DNA of 47,807 bases from Bacteriovorax sp. (GCA_028710485.1 JAQTTZ010000022.1:1-47807), one strand, 5' to 3'. Positions 8,078 through 16,432 are shown, numbered from the stretch's first letter. Notes: generated by a model not told the origin, from the sequence alone. Program-made: numbers and translations.

Positions 8078-9222
8078 TTTCTTTTCTCCTCTTACTTAGT
8101 CTCTCTTTTACAATACAAGCAGCAGCGGTTCACAGGGGTGGGGCAGAGCTGTTAAATGACAAGGCCTATTCTATTAATGTTGGTGCGTCCTTATTTTCCT
8201 CAACGGCCATTTTTGATGAGGACGGAGTTGAAAAACCGTTATTAGATGGTGACAGTTTTAAAATGATCGATTCTGATTTTAAAATATCTTATGGATTAAG
8301 CTCGAACCTTGAAACGTCATTATTTTTTAAATGGAGAAATATTACAGCAGTTAATCAAGCTCATTCTGTAAGTAACTCTGGCCCTGAGTCAGCAGGGGGA
8401 GAGGCCAAGTTCTCTTTTGTGCCAGTGGGAAAAGTTCGTTACGCTCTTGGAGTTCACTATCGCAAAACTTTATACACTAATACTATCTATCCTTCGCAGG
8501 CCGCCGTTCCGGTCGATTCCATAATTCTTGGTGATGATGGTACAGAATATGGGGTAAGTCTTTTTGCAACTTATAATAATCATCCTTGGAAAATAGATAG
8601 TAAGGTCAGTTATGTATCTCCACCGAATGATTTAAGTTCAGAAATTCAATACAAGCTTGAAGGGCTCTATTTTTTTTCAAAGCTCTCACTCCTTGGTGGA
8701 GTTGAGGGCATCTATTCTTTAAGCCGAAATCAGCTCATTCAAAAGCCATGGTTGGCCAGAGGACCCAGTAATATTTTTAACTCGCTTAATAGGCAATACA
8801 TGGCCCCCTATCTTGGTTTAAACTACACCTTCGATAAATTTCTGCTTTCATTAAAGGGAGAGAGTATCGTTTCAGGTCGTTCTACTGATAAGGGCAATTT
8901 GGTGGGATTAGGAATAACTTGGAGCTCCGCTGGGGTCACACCAGAATCGGAAAAAATTGAAAGCTTTAAAGAATACCATATTGATGGCTCAGTCTTAAAA
9001 GTCTCAGCTCGAGGAAACTTCATCAAAATCGACCAAGGTCTTTCTACCGATGTCGAGAAAGGGGCCAAGTTCGATATCTATCAGACAGATTATTTTGGCG
9101 GTAATATCTTAGTGGGGTCAGGAGTTGTCTTTGAAATCGGATCAGATTGGGCGGTTATTAAACTTACTAAAAAGTATAAAGAAATCGAGATAAGGCCCGG
9201 CTTTGCTGCCCGAGGATACTAG
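8062..9222 (+). CDS. Exported barrel-like protein, probably outer membrane
   Basis: A 386-residue protein with a signal peptide (hydrophobic core LISFLLLLSLSFTIQAAA, cleavage near residue 20). The central region, about 45-290, has alternating hydrophobic residues and aromatic-girdle patterns of a beta-barrel (FKISYGLSSNLETSLFFKW, YLGLNYTFDKFLLSLKGE). The last 80 residues form a separate small beta domain (KVSARGNFIKIDQG, KGAKFDIYQT, WAVIKLTK) with similarity in pattern to the N-terminal domain of the protein at 31035-31982. It overlaps the preceding gene by 16 bases. No named family recognised. An inverted repeat TTTAAC-N6-GTTAAA follows at 9243-9260. Confidence 0.65.
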   Translation: MPKFLISFLLLLSLSFTIQAAAVHRGGAELLNDKAYSINVGASLFSSTAIFDEDGVEKPLLDGDSFKMIDSDFKISYGLSSNLETSLFFKWRNITAVNQAHSVSNSGPESAGGEAKFSFVPVGKVRYALGVHYRKTLYTNTIYPSQAAVPVDSIILGDDGTEYGVSLFATYNNHPWKIDSKVSYVSPPNDLSSEIQYKLEGLYFFSKLSLLGGVEGIYSLSRNQLIQKPWLARGPSNIFNSLNRQYMAPYLGLNYTFDKFLLSLKGESIVSGRSTDKGNLVGLGITWSSAGVTPESEKIESFKEYHIDGSVLKVSARGNFIKIDQGLSTDVEKGAKFDIYQTDYFGGNILVGSGVVFEIGSDWAVIKLTKKYKEIEIRPGFAARGY

Positions 9223-9310
9223 ATTCTAGCTCAGCGGAATTATTTAACTGTTTTGTTAAACCAACGTTATCGTGTAGAATTACTATAAACATATTAACCT
9301 TCTTAAAAAG

Positions 9311-10054
9311 ATGTGGGCAAGTAACATGCAAAGTTTAAAAACTTTATTTTTTTCACTAGTTTTAATTCTTGGTATTCCTTCTCTCCTTCATGCCAAAACT
9401 TTTTCAAGTCAATTCTCTGAATTTGAATTACCTACAGGATGGGATTGCGCACTTGAAGGTTCAGAGTGGGTTTGTCAAAGCGATGATAAGGACAGAAAGA
9501 AAGAGGCCATCATTATTCTAGCTGCTAAGTATAGAGGTGAACAAGATTCACTCGATCAATACCAGGCCTATTTAAAACAACCAAAAAGCTTTAATCTTCC
9601 CGGTGGAAAAACACAAATTTCAGAAGCAAAATCTGTGACCATTAAAACTATCAATGGTCAGCAGTGGGTAGATGCTCTTCATTTAGCTTCAGAAGTTCCG
9701 GGTTTTTACACTCGTTACCTTGCAACGGTTAAAAGTACTTTAGGAATAGCAGTAACCTTTTCAGTTGCAAAAGATCATTACGATGCCTATCAGGATATTT
9801 TTGAAAAAGTTGTTGCTACTTTAAAAGTATTCGATCAAAAAGGTGCTGCCGATGGTAATTGGAAGAAAAAACAAGAAGAAGGATCTTCAATAGATAGTAC
9901 AACTATTGTTGATGCCAATACCAAGCCTGATATTAATGTTCAGAAAAAAGGCGGAGGATCAGATGGTGGAAGTACAACCGAATCTATTCTGATGATCGCG
10001 GGCCTTGCTGCTGTTGGATTCATCATTCTAAAAATGAGAAAGAAGAAAAAATAG
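9311..10054 (+). CDS. Exported protein with C-terminal membrane anchor
   Basis: A 247-residue protein: signal peptide (about residues 1-28, ending LLHAKTF), a folded domain of about 150 residues with two cysteines close together (WDCALEGSEWVCQS), a polar linker, then the tail GGGSDGG followed by a transmembrane helix (SILMIAGLAAVGFIIL) and KMRKKKK. Glycine run, helix and basic cluster at the extreme C-terminus is the layout of protein-sorting tails such as GlyGly-CTERM, so the protein may be membrane-held then processed. I kept the ATG at 9311; an ATG at 9326 gives a tidier signal peptide. It is followed by a strong terminator. Confidence 0.65.
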   Translation: MWASNMQSLKTLFFSLVLILGIPSLLHAKTFSSQFSEFELPTGWDCALEGSEWVCQSDDKDRKKEAIIILAAKYRGEQDSLDQYQAYLKQPKSFNLPGGKTQISEAKSVTIKTINGQQWVDALHLASEVPGFYTRYLATVKSTLGIAVTFSVAKDHYDAYQDIFEKVVATLKVFDQKGAADGNWKKKQEEGSSIDSTTIVDANTKPDINVQKKGGGSDGGSTTESILMIAGLAAVGFIILKMRKKKK

Positions 10055-10080
10055 AAAGAAAAAATAAATAATCAAAAAAG

Positions 10081-10117
10081 GCCGCTTAATGACCAGATCA
10101 TTAAACGGCTTTTTTTT
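10081..10117. terminator. Bidirectional rho-independent terminator
   Basis: A stem of GCCG and TTAATGA pairing with TCATTAA and CGGC (10081-10109; one C/A mismatch between the two stem blocks) is followed by eight T at 10110-10117. An A-run lies just before the stem (about 10074-10079), so the minus-strand transcript would also end in a U-run. It serves the convergent genes ending at 10054 (+) and 10120 (-). Confidence 0.85.
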
Positions 10118-10119
10118 GG

Positions 10120-10449
10120 CTAAATAATATTGAGCTTGCGCCGATTGCTTTCCAAATAATTTTCTTGCGTATCTTTTTCAACTTCATCCGCTGTCTTTAC
10201 ATCTTTCCATTTTGTTTCTTCTGCCGAATTATAGACGACATCTTTTTTATAAAACATTTGATCTGGTAGATAAGGAGATTTGGTGGCATTAGTTATGGTT
10301 TTATCTTCGCGGACTTTTTCATCATTAGAGATTTTAACTTCATTTTTTATTTTCTGTAATTCACGGACAACCTCAGATCCACTTCCAGTATCTTTTGATT
10401 GGTAGAGTTGTCTTAAAAAATTGATTCGTGTAATGCCATCGGAATTCAT
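10120..10449 (-). CDS. Small charged protein of unknown function
   Basis: A 109-residue, very hydrophilic protein rich in Lys, Glu and Asp, likely largely disordered or helical, with no signal peptide and no family that I recognise. It lies 28 bases after the menE-menH fusion gene on the same strand and ends at the bidirectional terminator, so it is the last gene of the lexA-dinB-menEH transcription unit if no internal promoter intervenes. Confidence 0.5.
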   Translation of the reverse strand: MNSDGITRINFLRQLYQSKDTGSGSEVVRELQKIKNEVKISNDEKVREDKTITNATKSPYLPDQMFYKKDVVYNSAEETKWKDVKTADEVEKDTQENYLESNRRKLNII

Positions 10450-10477
10450 ATAAGAACTTTTCGGTATGAGCAGGATA

Positions 10478-12556
10478 TTACTTGAGACAATTAGTTAGTT
10501 TGGCTATCATTTCCAGCGGATGAGTCTTATGAGGATTGTGGCCAGAACCTGCTATCGCTAGAATTGAAACCTTTCTTGCTGGGTCTAAAGGCCTTAGCCT
10601 CTGAGCAAAATCTTTATATTTGAAGTCATTCTCACCATAAATATAGAGCAGCGGAAATGAAGTTATAGAAATTTTTGCAAGATTCTCTTTCAACAAGGGA
10701 AAACATCCGGCCGAGAGAAATTTTTGCGAATCTCTCCATTCAGTAAAATCATGCAGAGATCTTTTATCAATTTCTGACTTATAGCTAGGATGTTCACTAA
10801 ATTTGTAAAATATTGGGTTTTGATACCAGTGGTTTAAAAATTCAGGAAGGAGTTTTTGATCAACACCAGAAAATTGCTTGAAATCATTTTCTTGTCTTTG
10901 GAGCTGTTCATCTGAGTTCAAGAGACCTAGGCCCGCGGACTCAAGAATTAATAATTGTGGAGGTAAGAAATTTAGCGCCAAATGGAGAGCTATTCTTCCT
11001 CCCATCGAGTATCCATAAAAAATGGGATTGGGTGAAAAAAGATTTATAAACCAAGAAAGCTTTTGAAAAAGATCTAAGTTTGTATAAAAGTTTTCAATTT
11101 TGGTTTTACCATGCCCTGGCATGTCAATATACAACCTGGAGTATTGGGCCCCAAGAGGATCAGAGATATTTTTTAAATCTTCTTTATCACCCATGAATCC
11201 GTGGAAGAAAATAATAACCGGGGTATCTAACACTTCAAAAAAATCAAAAGAAAAAATATTTTTTAAATAAAGCTCTTTTGCCAAAATTTTTAATTCACTT
11301 CTTTTTGCTTTTAATTGTCCTTCGAAATTGAGTCTGGTTTTAAAGCTAAATTTAGGAATGAGGTGAGGATGAAGTTTAGTTTTCAGAAAGGTATTTAATT
11401 CCTCCGCTGACAAGTCAACACCTGTTTTAGTTTGATAAAGCAAGACTCCCATTTCTCCCCATTTTTCGTCAGGTAGGGGAATAAGGTAAGCATCTTTTAT
11501 AAGAGAATTTTGTTTTACAACTTCTTCAATTAATAGAGGATTAATATTTTCGCCACCACTTATAAAGATTAAGTCACTTCGTTGTTTAAAGTGAAAAATG
11601 CCGAACTCATCCCTAAAACCTAGATCATTTGTTTTGAACCAAACAGATGGTATTGGAAAAAAAATATTTTTTTGAAAATATCCCAAGGCCAGCGTTTTTC
11701 CTTTAACCTTAAAAAATCCAAGCTCATCAAGCTCAACTTCACGATAGGGCAGAACCTCTCCATTAATCATCAGAAGTGAAGCCGTTTCACTCATGCCATA
11801 TGTCTCATAAAGATTAAGACCATGAACTTTTGCTTCTTCTTTTAAGGCCGAGCTTAAGGGAGCTCCACCCACTAATATCACGCGAATTTTTTTTAAGAGT
11901 TGAAGTTTGGAATTATCTTCCATCATGCGTTTTAGCTGAAGTGGAACCAGAGATAGGAAATCAATGGGAGACTTGAGATCTGTTGTAAGACTACCACCAG
12001 AGAAAAAGGCCCGCCATAAAATCATGAGACCGCCCACATGGTGATGAGGGAGATTCATTAGAGATCTTTCATTATCTGTTCGGTGAAAATATTCGGCAAA
12101 GCCTTTTGCTGAATAGTAGAGATTATTAAAACTTAAAGCGACGCCTTTAGGAATGGAAGTTGTTCCCGAACTAAATACGACAAGAGCTGGTTTGATAATA
12201 TCCATTGAAGGAAACAAGGTTTCTAAATTTTTAGAACCTAATGTTTTTTCAATTTGATGATCTTCAATAATCACTTCATAATGAATCTGCTCTCGCAATC
12301 TCTCAAGCATCGATACTGTTTCAAGATGAGAGAAAAGAATTGGCAATTTTTTTTCTTTAAGAGACGCTAGGATTGCCACAAAGGCCAGGTATGGAGATTG
12401 GATTTTTAAAGCAACGGTATCTACAGAAGACAATTGTGATGAAAATTTTGATGATAAAGAAGCCACGTCTGATAAAAGGTCAGCATAGGTCTTTTCATTA
12501 TAAAACTTATGACGATTAAACTTTTTAAAATGTCGATTGAAGTCAAAATGGTTCAT
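10478..12556 (-). CDS. MenE-MenH fusion: O-succinylbenzoyl-CoA ligase plus SHCHC synthase
   Basis: Two menaquinone-pathway enzymes in one chain of about 692 residues. Residues 1-440 form an adenylate-forming ligase: P-loop FSSGTTSIPKG (about 128-138), YETYGMSET (250-258), FKTNDLG (307-313), and the hinge and C-terminal domain with LKAKRSEL. Residues about 445-690 are an alpha/beta hydrolase very like E. coli MenH: HGFMGDKEDL, RLYIDMPGHG, nucleophile Ser in GYSMGGR (about 517), Asp in YGENDFKYK (about 643), His in GSGHNPHKTHP (about 672). I use the ATG at 12556; a TTG at 12586 would overlap dinB. MenE acts two steps after MenH, so the fusion does not join consecutive steps. The gene follows dinB by 20 bases. 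Confidence 0.85.
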   Translation of the reverse strand: MNHFDFNRHFKKFNRHKFYNEKTYADLLSDVASLSSKFSSQLSSVDTVALKIQSPYLAFVAILASLKEKKLPILFSHLETVSMLERLREQIHYEVIIEDHQIEKTLGSKNLETLFPSMDIIKPALVVFSSGTTSIPKGVALSFNNLYYSAKGFAEYFHRTDNERSLMNLPHHHVGGLMILWRAFFSGGSLTTDLKSPIDFLSLVPLQLKRMMEDNSKLQLLKKIRVILVGGAPLSSALKEEAKVHGLNLYETYGMSETASLLMINGEVLPYREVELDELGFFKVKGKTLALGYFQKNIFFPIPSVWFKTNDLGFRDEFGIFHFKQRSDLIFISGGENINPLLIEEVVKQNSLIKDAYLIPLPDEKWGEMGVLLYQTKTGVDLSAEELNTFLKTKLHPHLIPKFSFKTRLNFEGQLKAKRSELKILAKELYLKNIFSFDFFEVLDTPVIIFFHGFMGDKEDLKNISDPLGAQYSRLYIDMPGHGKTKIENFYTNLDLFQKLSWFINLFSPNPIFYGYSMGGRIALHLALNFLPPQLLILESAGLGLLNSDEQLQRQENDFKQFSGVDQKLLPEFLNHWYQNPIFYKFSEHPSYKSEIDKRSLHDFTEWRDSQKFLSAGCFPLLKENLAKISITSFPLLYIYGENDFKYKDFAQRLRPLDPARKVSILAIAGSGHNPHKTHPLEMIAKLTNCLK

Positions 12557-12576
12557 GCTAAATCCACTAAAACAAA

Positions 12577-13665
12577 TTATCCACAAAAAGGAAGAAGGCT
12601 TAACTGGACGGGGTTAAACTCCTCTTGTGTGACAAATCTTACTCCAAGCCCTATTAAGCGTACAGCATTACCTTTTTTTTGCAGGCAATGGGATAGAAGC
12701 GGTTTAAAATAGTCTGCCAGTAGAAGCTTTCGCCAATCAGCAAAATCATGAGAGTGCAGTGTTTCTTCGCAGGTCGTTCTTGAGAAATCATTGAACTTAA
12801 CTTTGACAAAAATTTTTTTTAATATTTTCTCACCTTCTTCATCAAAATGAGCTTCAAGCCTGGAATACATTTCTTCATAAAGGTCCAGGAGCTCGAGTTG
12901 CAATATATTTTCTTCTCTGATGTCTTTAGGAAAAGTGGTTTCGACACTCAACGATTTTCTTTCCCAATCCGAGATCACCTCGCGATCGTCTATTCCTTTG
13001 GCATACTGATAAAGAGTGTAACTAAATTTTCCAAAGTACTGGTTTAAAACTTCATGGGGAATTTTTTTTAGGTCGTCACAAGTTTTTACACCTAGTGAAT
13101 CGAAAATTTCTTTACCTTTTTTTCCAATTCCCGGAATGAGTTTAACAGGAAGGGTCTTTACGAAGACTTCAACATTGACCGGTGGGATAACAAAAATACC
13201 ATCTGGCTTTTTCCAATCGCTGGCAATTTTTGCCAAAAATTTATTGGGTGCTACCCCCACAGAAGCGGTGAGACCTGTGCGATCGAGTATCGCTTTTTTG
13301 ATTTCCAAGGCAATGCTGGTTGCACTCTCGGCATCCGATACATCCAGGTAGGCTTCATCCAGTGAAACTGGTTCAACCAGAGGTGAGTAATGATGAAAGA
13401 TTGATTGGATAATTTCTGAAGCTTCTGAGTATTTTTTAAAATTGGGAGCAATGACTACTAGATTGGGACAAAGTTTAACTGCGTAGTCAGTTGGCATCGC
13501 TGATTTTACGCCAAATTTACGTGCAATATAGTTACTGGTGCAAAGAACACTGCGAGTCCCGGGGAGACCTCCAATACCAAGTGGAACATTTCTAAGGGCC
13601 GGATTGTCCCTCATTTCAACTTGAGCATAAAAGCAATCCATATCAACATGGATAATTTTTTTCAT
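12577..13665 (-). CDS. dinB: DNA polymerase IV (Y-family, translesion)
   Basis: A 362-residue error-prone polymerase that copies past damaged bases. The catalytic acidic residues are in HVDMDCFYAQVE (Asp8, Asp10) and SLDEAYLD (Asp103, Glu104). The steric-gate Tyr/Phe region follows Asp10, and the thumb HhH motif is LIPGIGKKGKEIFDSLGV. The C-terminus ends QLSLLPFCG, a canonical beta-clamp-binding peptide. It lies 10 bases downstream of lexA, so it belongs to an SOS operon under LexA control. Confidence 0.95.
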   Translation of the reverse strand: MKKIIHVDMDCFYAQVEMRDNPALRNVPLGIGGLPGTRSVLCTSNYIARKFGVKSAMPTDYAVKLCPNLVVIAPNFKKYSEASEIIQSIFHHYSPLVEPVSLDEAYLDVSDAESATSIALEIKKAILDRTGLTASVGVAPNKFLAKIASDWKKPDGIFVIPPVNVEVFVKTLPVKLIPGIGKKGKEIFDSLGVKTCDDLKKIPHEVLNQYFGKFSYTLYQYAKGIDDREVISDWERKSLSVETTFPKDIREENILQLELLDLYEEMYSRLEAHFDEEGEKILKKIFVKVKFNDFSRTTCEETLHSHDFADWRKLLLADYFKPLLSHCLQKKGNAVRLIGLGVRFVTQEEFNPVQLSLLPFCG

Positions 13666-13675
13666 TTTTTAATTA

Positions 13676-14302
13676 TCAGGCGTAAGAACGTAGCAATCCA
13701 ACTAACGTTCCAACTATTTTAAAGTCCGCTACATTTTCATCTACAATAATGGGCGAAAAATTTTTATTTGAAGGCAGCAGTTCCAATCGTTTTTTATTTT
13801 GAAGAGAAAGAGTTTTAACCGTTGCTTCACCATCAATCACTGCGACAACTATCTGGCCGTTACGGGCCTCTTTAGTTGAGCGGCAGACAATAACATCACC
13901 TTCTAATATGCCCGCCTCAATCATCGATTCTCCTTTGACAGTGAGAGCGAAGTAGCGGAATCCACCTTTTAAAAAGTGGCGAGGGACAGCGATTGTATTA
14001 GTTGGATTTTCGATGGCCTCAATCGGGTTTCCTGCGGCCACTAAACCCAATAGAGGAATAAGTTCAGAATCATTTTCAGCATTATGAATTTGTGGTGCCT
14101 TGACCTCAACTCCTCGGCGCTGATTCCAGTGACTTTCTAGCAGACCTTCTTTATTTAAATACTGAAGATATTTTTGAACAGAGCCCAAGGACTTCAATCC
14201 AAAATGATCTTTGATTTCATTCTGAGTTGGAGCATGCCCATGGTGATCATGGTAAGCTTGGATATAATCGAAAACTTCTTTTTGTTTTTTTGTTAATGCC
14301 AT
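13676..14302 (-). CDS. lexA: LexA repressor
   Basis: The SOS-response repressor, 208 residues. An N-terminal winged helix-turn-helix (TKKQKEVFDYIQAYHD, then PTQNEIKDHFGLKSLGSVQKYLQYL, about 4-50) binds the operator. The C-terminal S24 peptidase domain has the self-cleavage bond Ala90-Gly91 (LVAAGNP), nucleophile Ser126 (GESMIEAGI) and Lys163 (GEATVKTL). The recognition helix differs from the E. coli protein, agreeing with a different operator. Start ATG lies only six bases after a predicted -10 element, so the message may be leaderless. lexA heads lexA-dinB-menEH and is separated from the AlkB-like gene by 39 bases. Confidence 0.96.
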   Translation of the reverse strand: MALTKKQKEVFDYIQAYHDHHGHAPTQNEIKDHFGLKSLGSVQKYLQYLNKEGLLESHWNQRRGVEVKAPQIHNAENDSELIPLLGLVAAGNPIEAIENPTNTIAVPRHFLKGGFRYFALTVKGESMIEAGILEGDVIVCRSTKEARNGQIVVAVIDGEATVKTLSLQNKKRLELLPSNKNFSPIIVDENVADFKIVGTLVGLLRSYA

Positions 14303-14308
14303 ATCAAA

Positions 14309-14337
14309 AGAGTAAGCGTAGTTTTTGCGTAAGTCAA
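14309..14337 (-). promoter_or_regulatory. lexA promoter with direct-repeat candidate operator
   Basis: On the minus strand: -35 TTGACT (14332-14337), 17-base spacer, -10 TACTCT (14309-14314), then six bases to the lexA ATG. Inside the spacer the pentamer TACGC occurs twice in direct orientation, at 14327-14331 and 14316-14320, exactly 11 bases apart, one helical turn. That is the pitch of the alphaproteobacterial GTTC-N7-GTTC LexA box but with a different core. A bound LexA dimer there would block RNA polymerase. No E. coli-type CTGT-N8-ACAG is present. Confidence 0.5.
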
Positions 14338-14341
14338 GTCG

Positions 14342-15196
14342 CTATTTTTTGGCCAGCGCCTTACGAAAATGATCAGAATTTAGCGCCAATTCTTCCATAT
14401 AAGGAGTGATGTCTGCTTGTAGCTCTTTGGGAAGTTTTTGAAACTCAATGATGTGCTCTTTCGGAACATATCGGAAGGTAAAATTAATTCTTCTGGTTTC
14501 AAAATTTTGAACATTCAAATCAAAAAAAGTTTTTAGTTTATTTTCTACTCTTTGAACTCGGTGAAAGGCGCGGTCTTTATAAAGTTCGCCACCAAATATT
14601 TGGAGAGAGCAGTCATCAATCCATTGTTCATATAATATATTATTTGTTAGGTCTTTTTTTCCCAGAACAAATTGAAAAAAGGCCCGTTCACCAAATGAAA
14701 TAGAAGCAACCGGTCCCAGTTCAAAATCTTTATGATCTCCAACTCTCGCCGTATCATTTTTCTTTCCAGTAAGAGGATCAATTGAGGATCCATAAAAATT
14801 GATTAAACATGTATTGAGCTGCCAGTCTTTGGGCACTTCATTTTTTTTGAATTGAGCTCTTGTAATTCCTTCTACCGTTTTCAGTATTGTTTTTAAAACG
14901 GGCGGGTAGTCCTCACCTTTCACACAGCGATTGTGAATACCTTTAGGTGGGTGGTAGTAATTAAGACAGGCAAATTGCCAGTTACCAAGCCAATAGACAG
15001 GTCTTTTAAGCTGCCTTTGTTCATCTCCCTCTGGAGGTGGATTATGCTCAGAAAAGCGCATTTCCCAGATAGGGTGCAAGGTCTTAAGCCATTCAATAAT
15101 TTCTGTTCTTTCTGTTTTTTTGACAAAGGTTGGGTGATAGAACAGTCCGTCCTTTCTTAAAATCTCTTTTTTAGCTTTATTGTGTCGAATACCCAT
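14342..15196 (-). CDS. AlkB-like Fe(II)/2-oxoglutarate dioxygenase
   Basis: A 284-residue member of the AlkB family, which oxidatively removes alkyl groups from nucleic-acid bases. Visible features are the substrate and cofactor strand NTCLINFYGSS (128-138), the iron-binding His-x-Asp in GDHKDFEL (His155, Asp157), the strand PVASISFGERAFFQF, the second iron His in DRAFHRVQRV (His212) and the 2-oxoglutarate-binding region RRINFTFRYVP (about 235-245). It is longer than E. coli AlkB (216) with an N-terminal extension of about 60 residues. It lies directly upstream of lexA-dinB on the same strand, consistent with DNA repair, although RNA or protein substrates are known for some members. Confidence 0.85.
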   Translation of the reverse strand: MGIRHNKAKKEILRKDGLFYHPTFVKKTERTEIIEWLKTLHPIWEMRFSEHNPPPEGDEQRQLKRPVYWLGNWQFACLNYYHPPKGIHNRCVKGEDYPPVLKTILKTVEGITRAQFKKNEVPKDWQLNTCLINFYGSSIDPLTGKKNDTARVGDHKDFELGPVASISFGERAFFQFVLGKKDLTNNILYEQWIDDCSLQIFGGELYKDRAFHRVQRVENKLKTFFDLNVQNFETRRINFTFRYVPKEHIIEFQKLPKELQADITPYMEELALNSDHFRKALAKK

Positions 15197-15320
15197 CGTT
15201 ATTTAATTTAAGGCCAGTGAGATAAATTGAAAATCACCATGTAATTATTATAAGGAGCGGTTGCAGAGTAAAATTTAGGTGTTAAAAGCACAAGAAAAAA
15301 GTTCCTAGGGGGATTATAAA

Positions 15321-16220
15321 ATGAAAATGAATAACTTAACTAAATTGGCTCTCGCTGCTTGTGTCGCTGTTCAATTTTTGAATGCAGAAGTCGCTTTTGC
15401 GAAACTTCCTAAAACGTTTATACATACTTATAAAACTTCTAATAAAGAAGCTTTGCAAGACCCGTACTTTCAAATTAAATCTTTTAAGGTTAGAGAACTT
15501 ACTGCTGAAGAGGCCCTCGAATTTAATACTCCTGAAGAGAAAATTTCAGATAGAAAAATTAATGAAATTGCGAATAAAGGTTTTGTTGGACCGAATATCC
15601 CAAATATCCCAAATATTCCAAATATTCCTCCTATCCCTCCATCTGGACCAATCTTAGGTGACTTAGTCGCAACTGGTGGTCCAAGCATCGAGCCGACAGG
15701 AGCACTGGACAGCATCATAATGGTTATTGATAAATTGATCGCGATCGGACAAAAAATAATTCCAACTATTAAAGAAGGAAAATCTGTTGTAACCAATAAT
15801 CCAATGGCCGCTGTGTCGGTTCTTCCAAGATCTGAAGCTCGCGATCCTGTTGTTCACGATATGGGGGGATGGTCGATTCCAGTTTCAAAGCACTACAAAA
15901 TTACTTATACAAATGGTTTTGGTTCAGAAGTTGTTTCTTTTATTTACTCGATAACTTTCCAATACAACGGAAGCGCAGATGGAAAAGGAAAATATCTTGC
16001 AGGTATCAGAGCTTCTGCTAGAAACATTACTATCTCTTGGGGATTTGATTTAGATGCATATTCTCAATTACTTCAAATTTCTAACGTAGGAACTCAGCAA
16101 AATGTTATAGCTGGGGCCACTATCGAGATGACTTATACTGTGAAAAATTGGACTAAGAATATTACGACGTCTGAGTCATTTCACGTAACAGGTGACGGAA
16201 GACTTTATAAGCTAGATTAA
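15321..16220 (+). CDS. Exported protein with Pro-Asn-Ile repeat
   Basis: A 299-residue protein with a signal peptide (about 1-27, LAALACVAVQF-like core ending VAFAK) and a strong ribosome site, AGGGGG, before the ATG. A charged N-terminal segment (about 28-88) is followed by four tandem Pro-Asn-Ile units and PPIPPSGP (about 91-110), an extended hinge, then a helical stretch (about 125-155) and a C-terminal beta-rich domain (about 180-299: HYKITYTNGFGSEVVSFIY, NITISWGFDLDAYSQ, ATIEMTYTVKNW). No known family recognised. It stands alone between a divergent region and a good terminator at 16258-16280. Confidence 0.68.
   Translation: MKMNNLTKLALAACVAVQFLNAEVAFAKLPKTFIHTYKTSNKEALQDPYFQIKSFKVRELTAEEALEFNTPEEKISDRKINEIANKGFVGPNIPNIPNIPNIPPIPPSGPILGDLVATGGPSIEPTGALDSIIMVIDKLIAIGQKIIPTIKEGKSVVTNNPMAAVSVLPRSEARDPVVHDMGGWSIPVSKHYKITYTNGFGSEVVSFIYSITFQYNGSADGKGKYLAGIRASARNITISWGFDLDAYSQLLQISNVGTQQNVIAGATIEMTYTVKNWTKNITTSESFHVTGDGRLYKLD
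15591..15626 (+). repeat. Four tandem 9-bp units encoding Pro-Asn-Ile
   Basis: Four in-frame copies of CCRAATATY (15591-15599, 15600-15608, 15609-15617, 15618-15626) encode PNI four times. Unit length is a multiple of three, so copy-number change would lengthen or shorten the hinge without a frameshift. Confidence 0.8.
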
Positions 16221-16257
16221 GTCTTAACTTTCTCAAGCTAAATTATATTGGTAAATA

Positions 16258-16280
16258 ACCCCGTGTAAACGGGGTTTTTT
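16258..16280 (+). terminator. Rho-independent terminator
   Basis: ACCCCGT (16258-16264), a GTAA loop, and ACGGGGT (16269-16275) form a perfect 7-bp stem that runs into six T (16275-16280). It ends the exported-protein gene stopping at 16220. Confidence 0.88.
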
Positions 16281-16312
16281 GTTTGCTGTTAAGGTTTTCT
16301 ATAAACAATCAC

Positions 16313-16432
16313 TTATTTTCTCGCTTTTACTTTTATCCGTACTCTTGATTTTTCAAGATCTGTTTTTGCGACAAAAACTAGAAGGATGATACCAGATCCA
16401 AGTGCGAGAACTGCCAAATCTAAAAAAGTCAT
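16313..16432 (-). CDS. Possible 39-residue single-span membrane protein
   Basis: From the ATG at 16432 the frame encodes MTFLDLAVLALGSGIILLVF followed by a basic tail (VAKTDLEKSRVRIKVKARK): one transmembrane helix with a positive cytoplasmic end. A ribosome site, AGGA, lies six bases before this ATG. A longer frame reaches 16495 but lacks a ribosome site. Too short for family recognition; could be a real small membrane protein or chance. Confidence 0.4.
   Translation of the reverse strand: MTFLDLAVLALGSGIILLVFVAKTDLEKSRVRIKVKARK

Noticed and set aside
14303..14341. E. coli-type SOS box (CTGT-N8-ACAG) or the TTAC-N3-GTAA box upstream of lexA.
   Set aside because: Neither consensus is present intact; only the TACGC direct repeat is.
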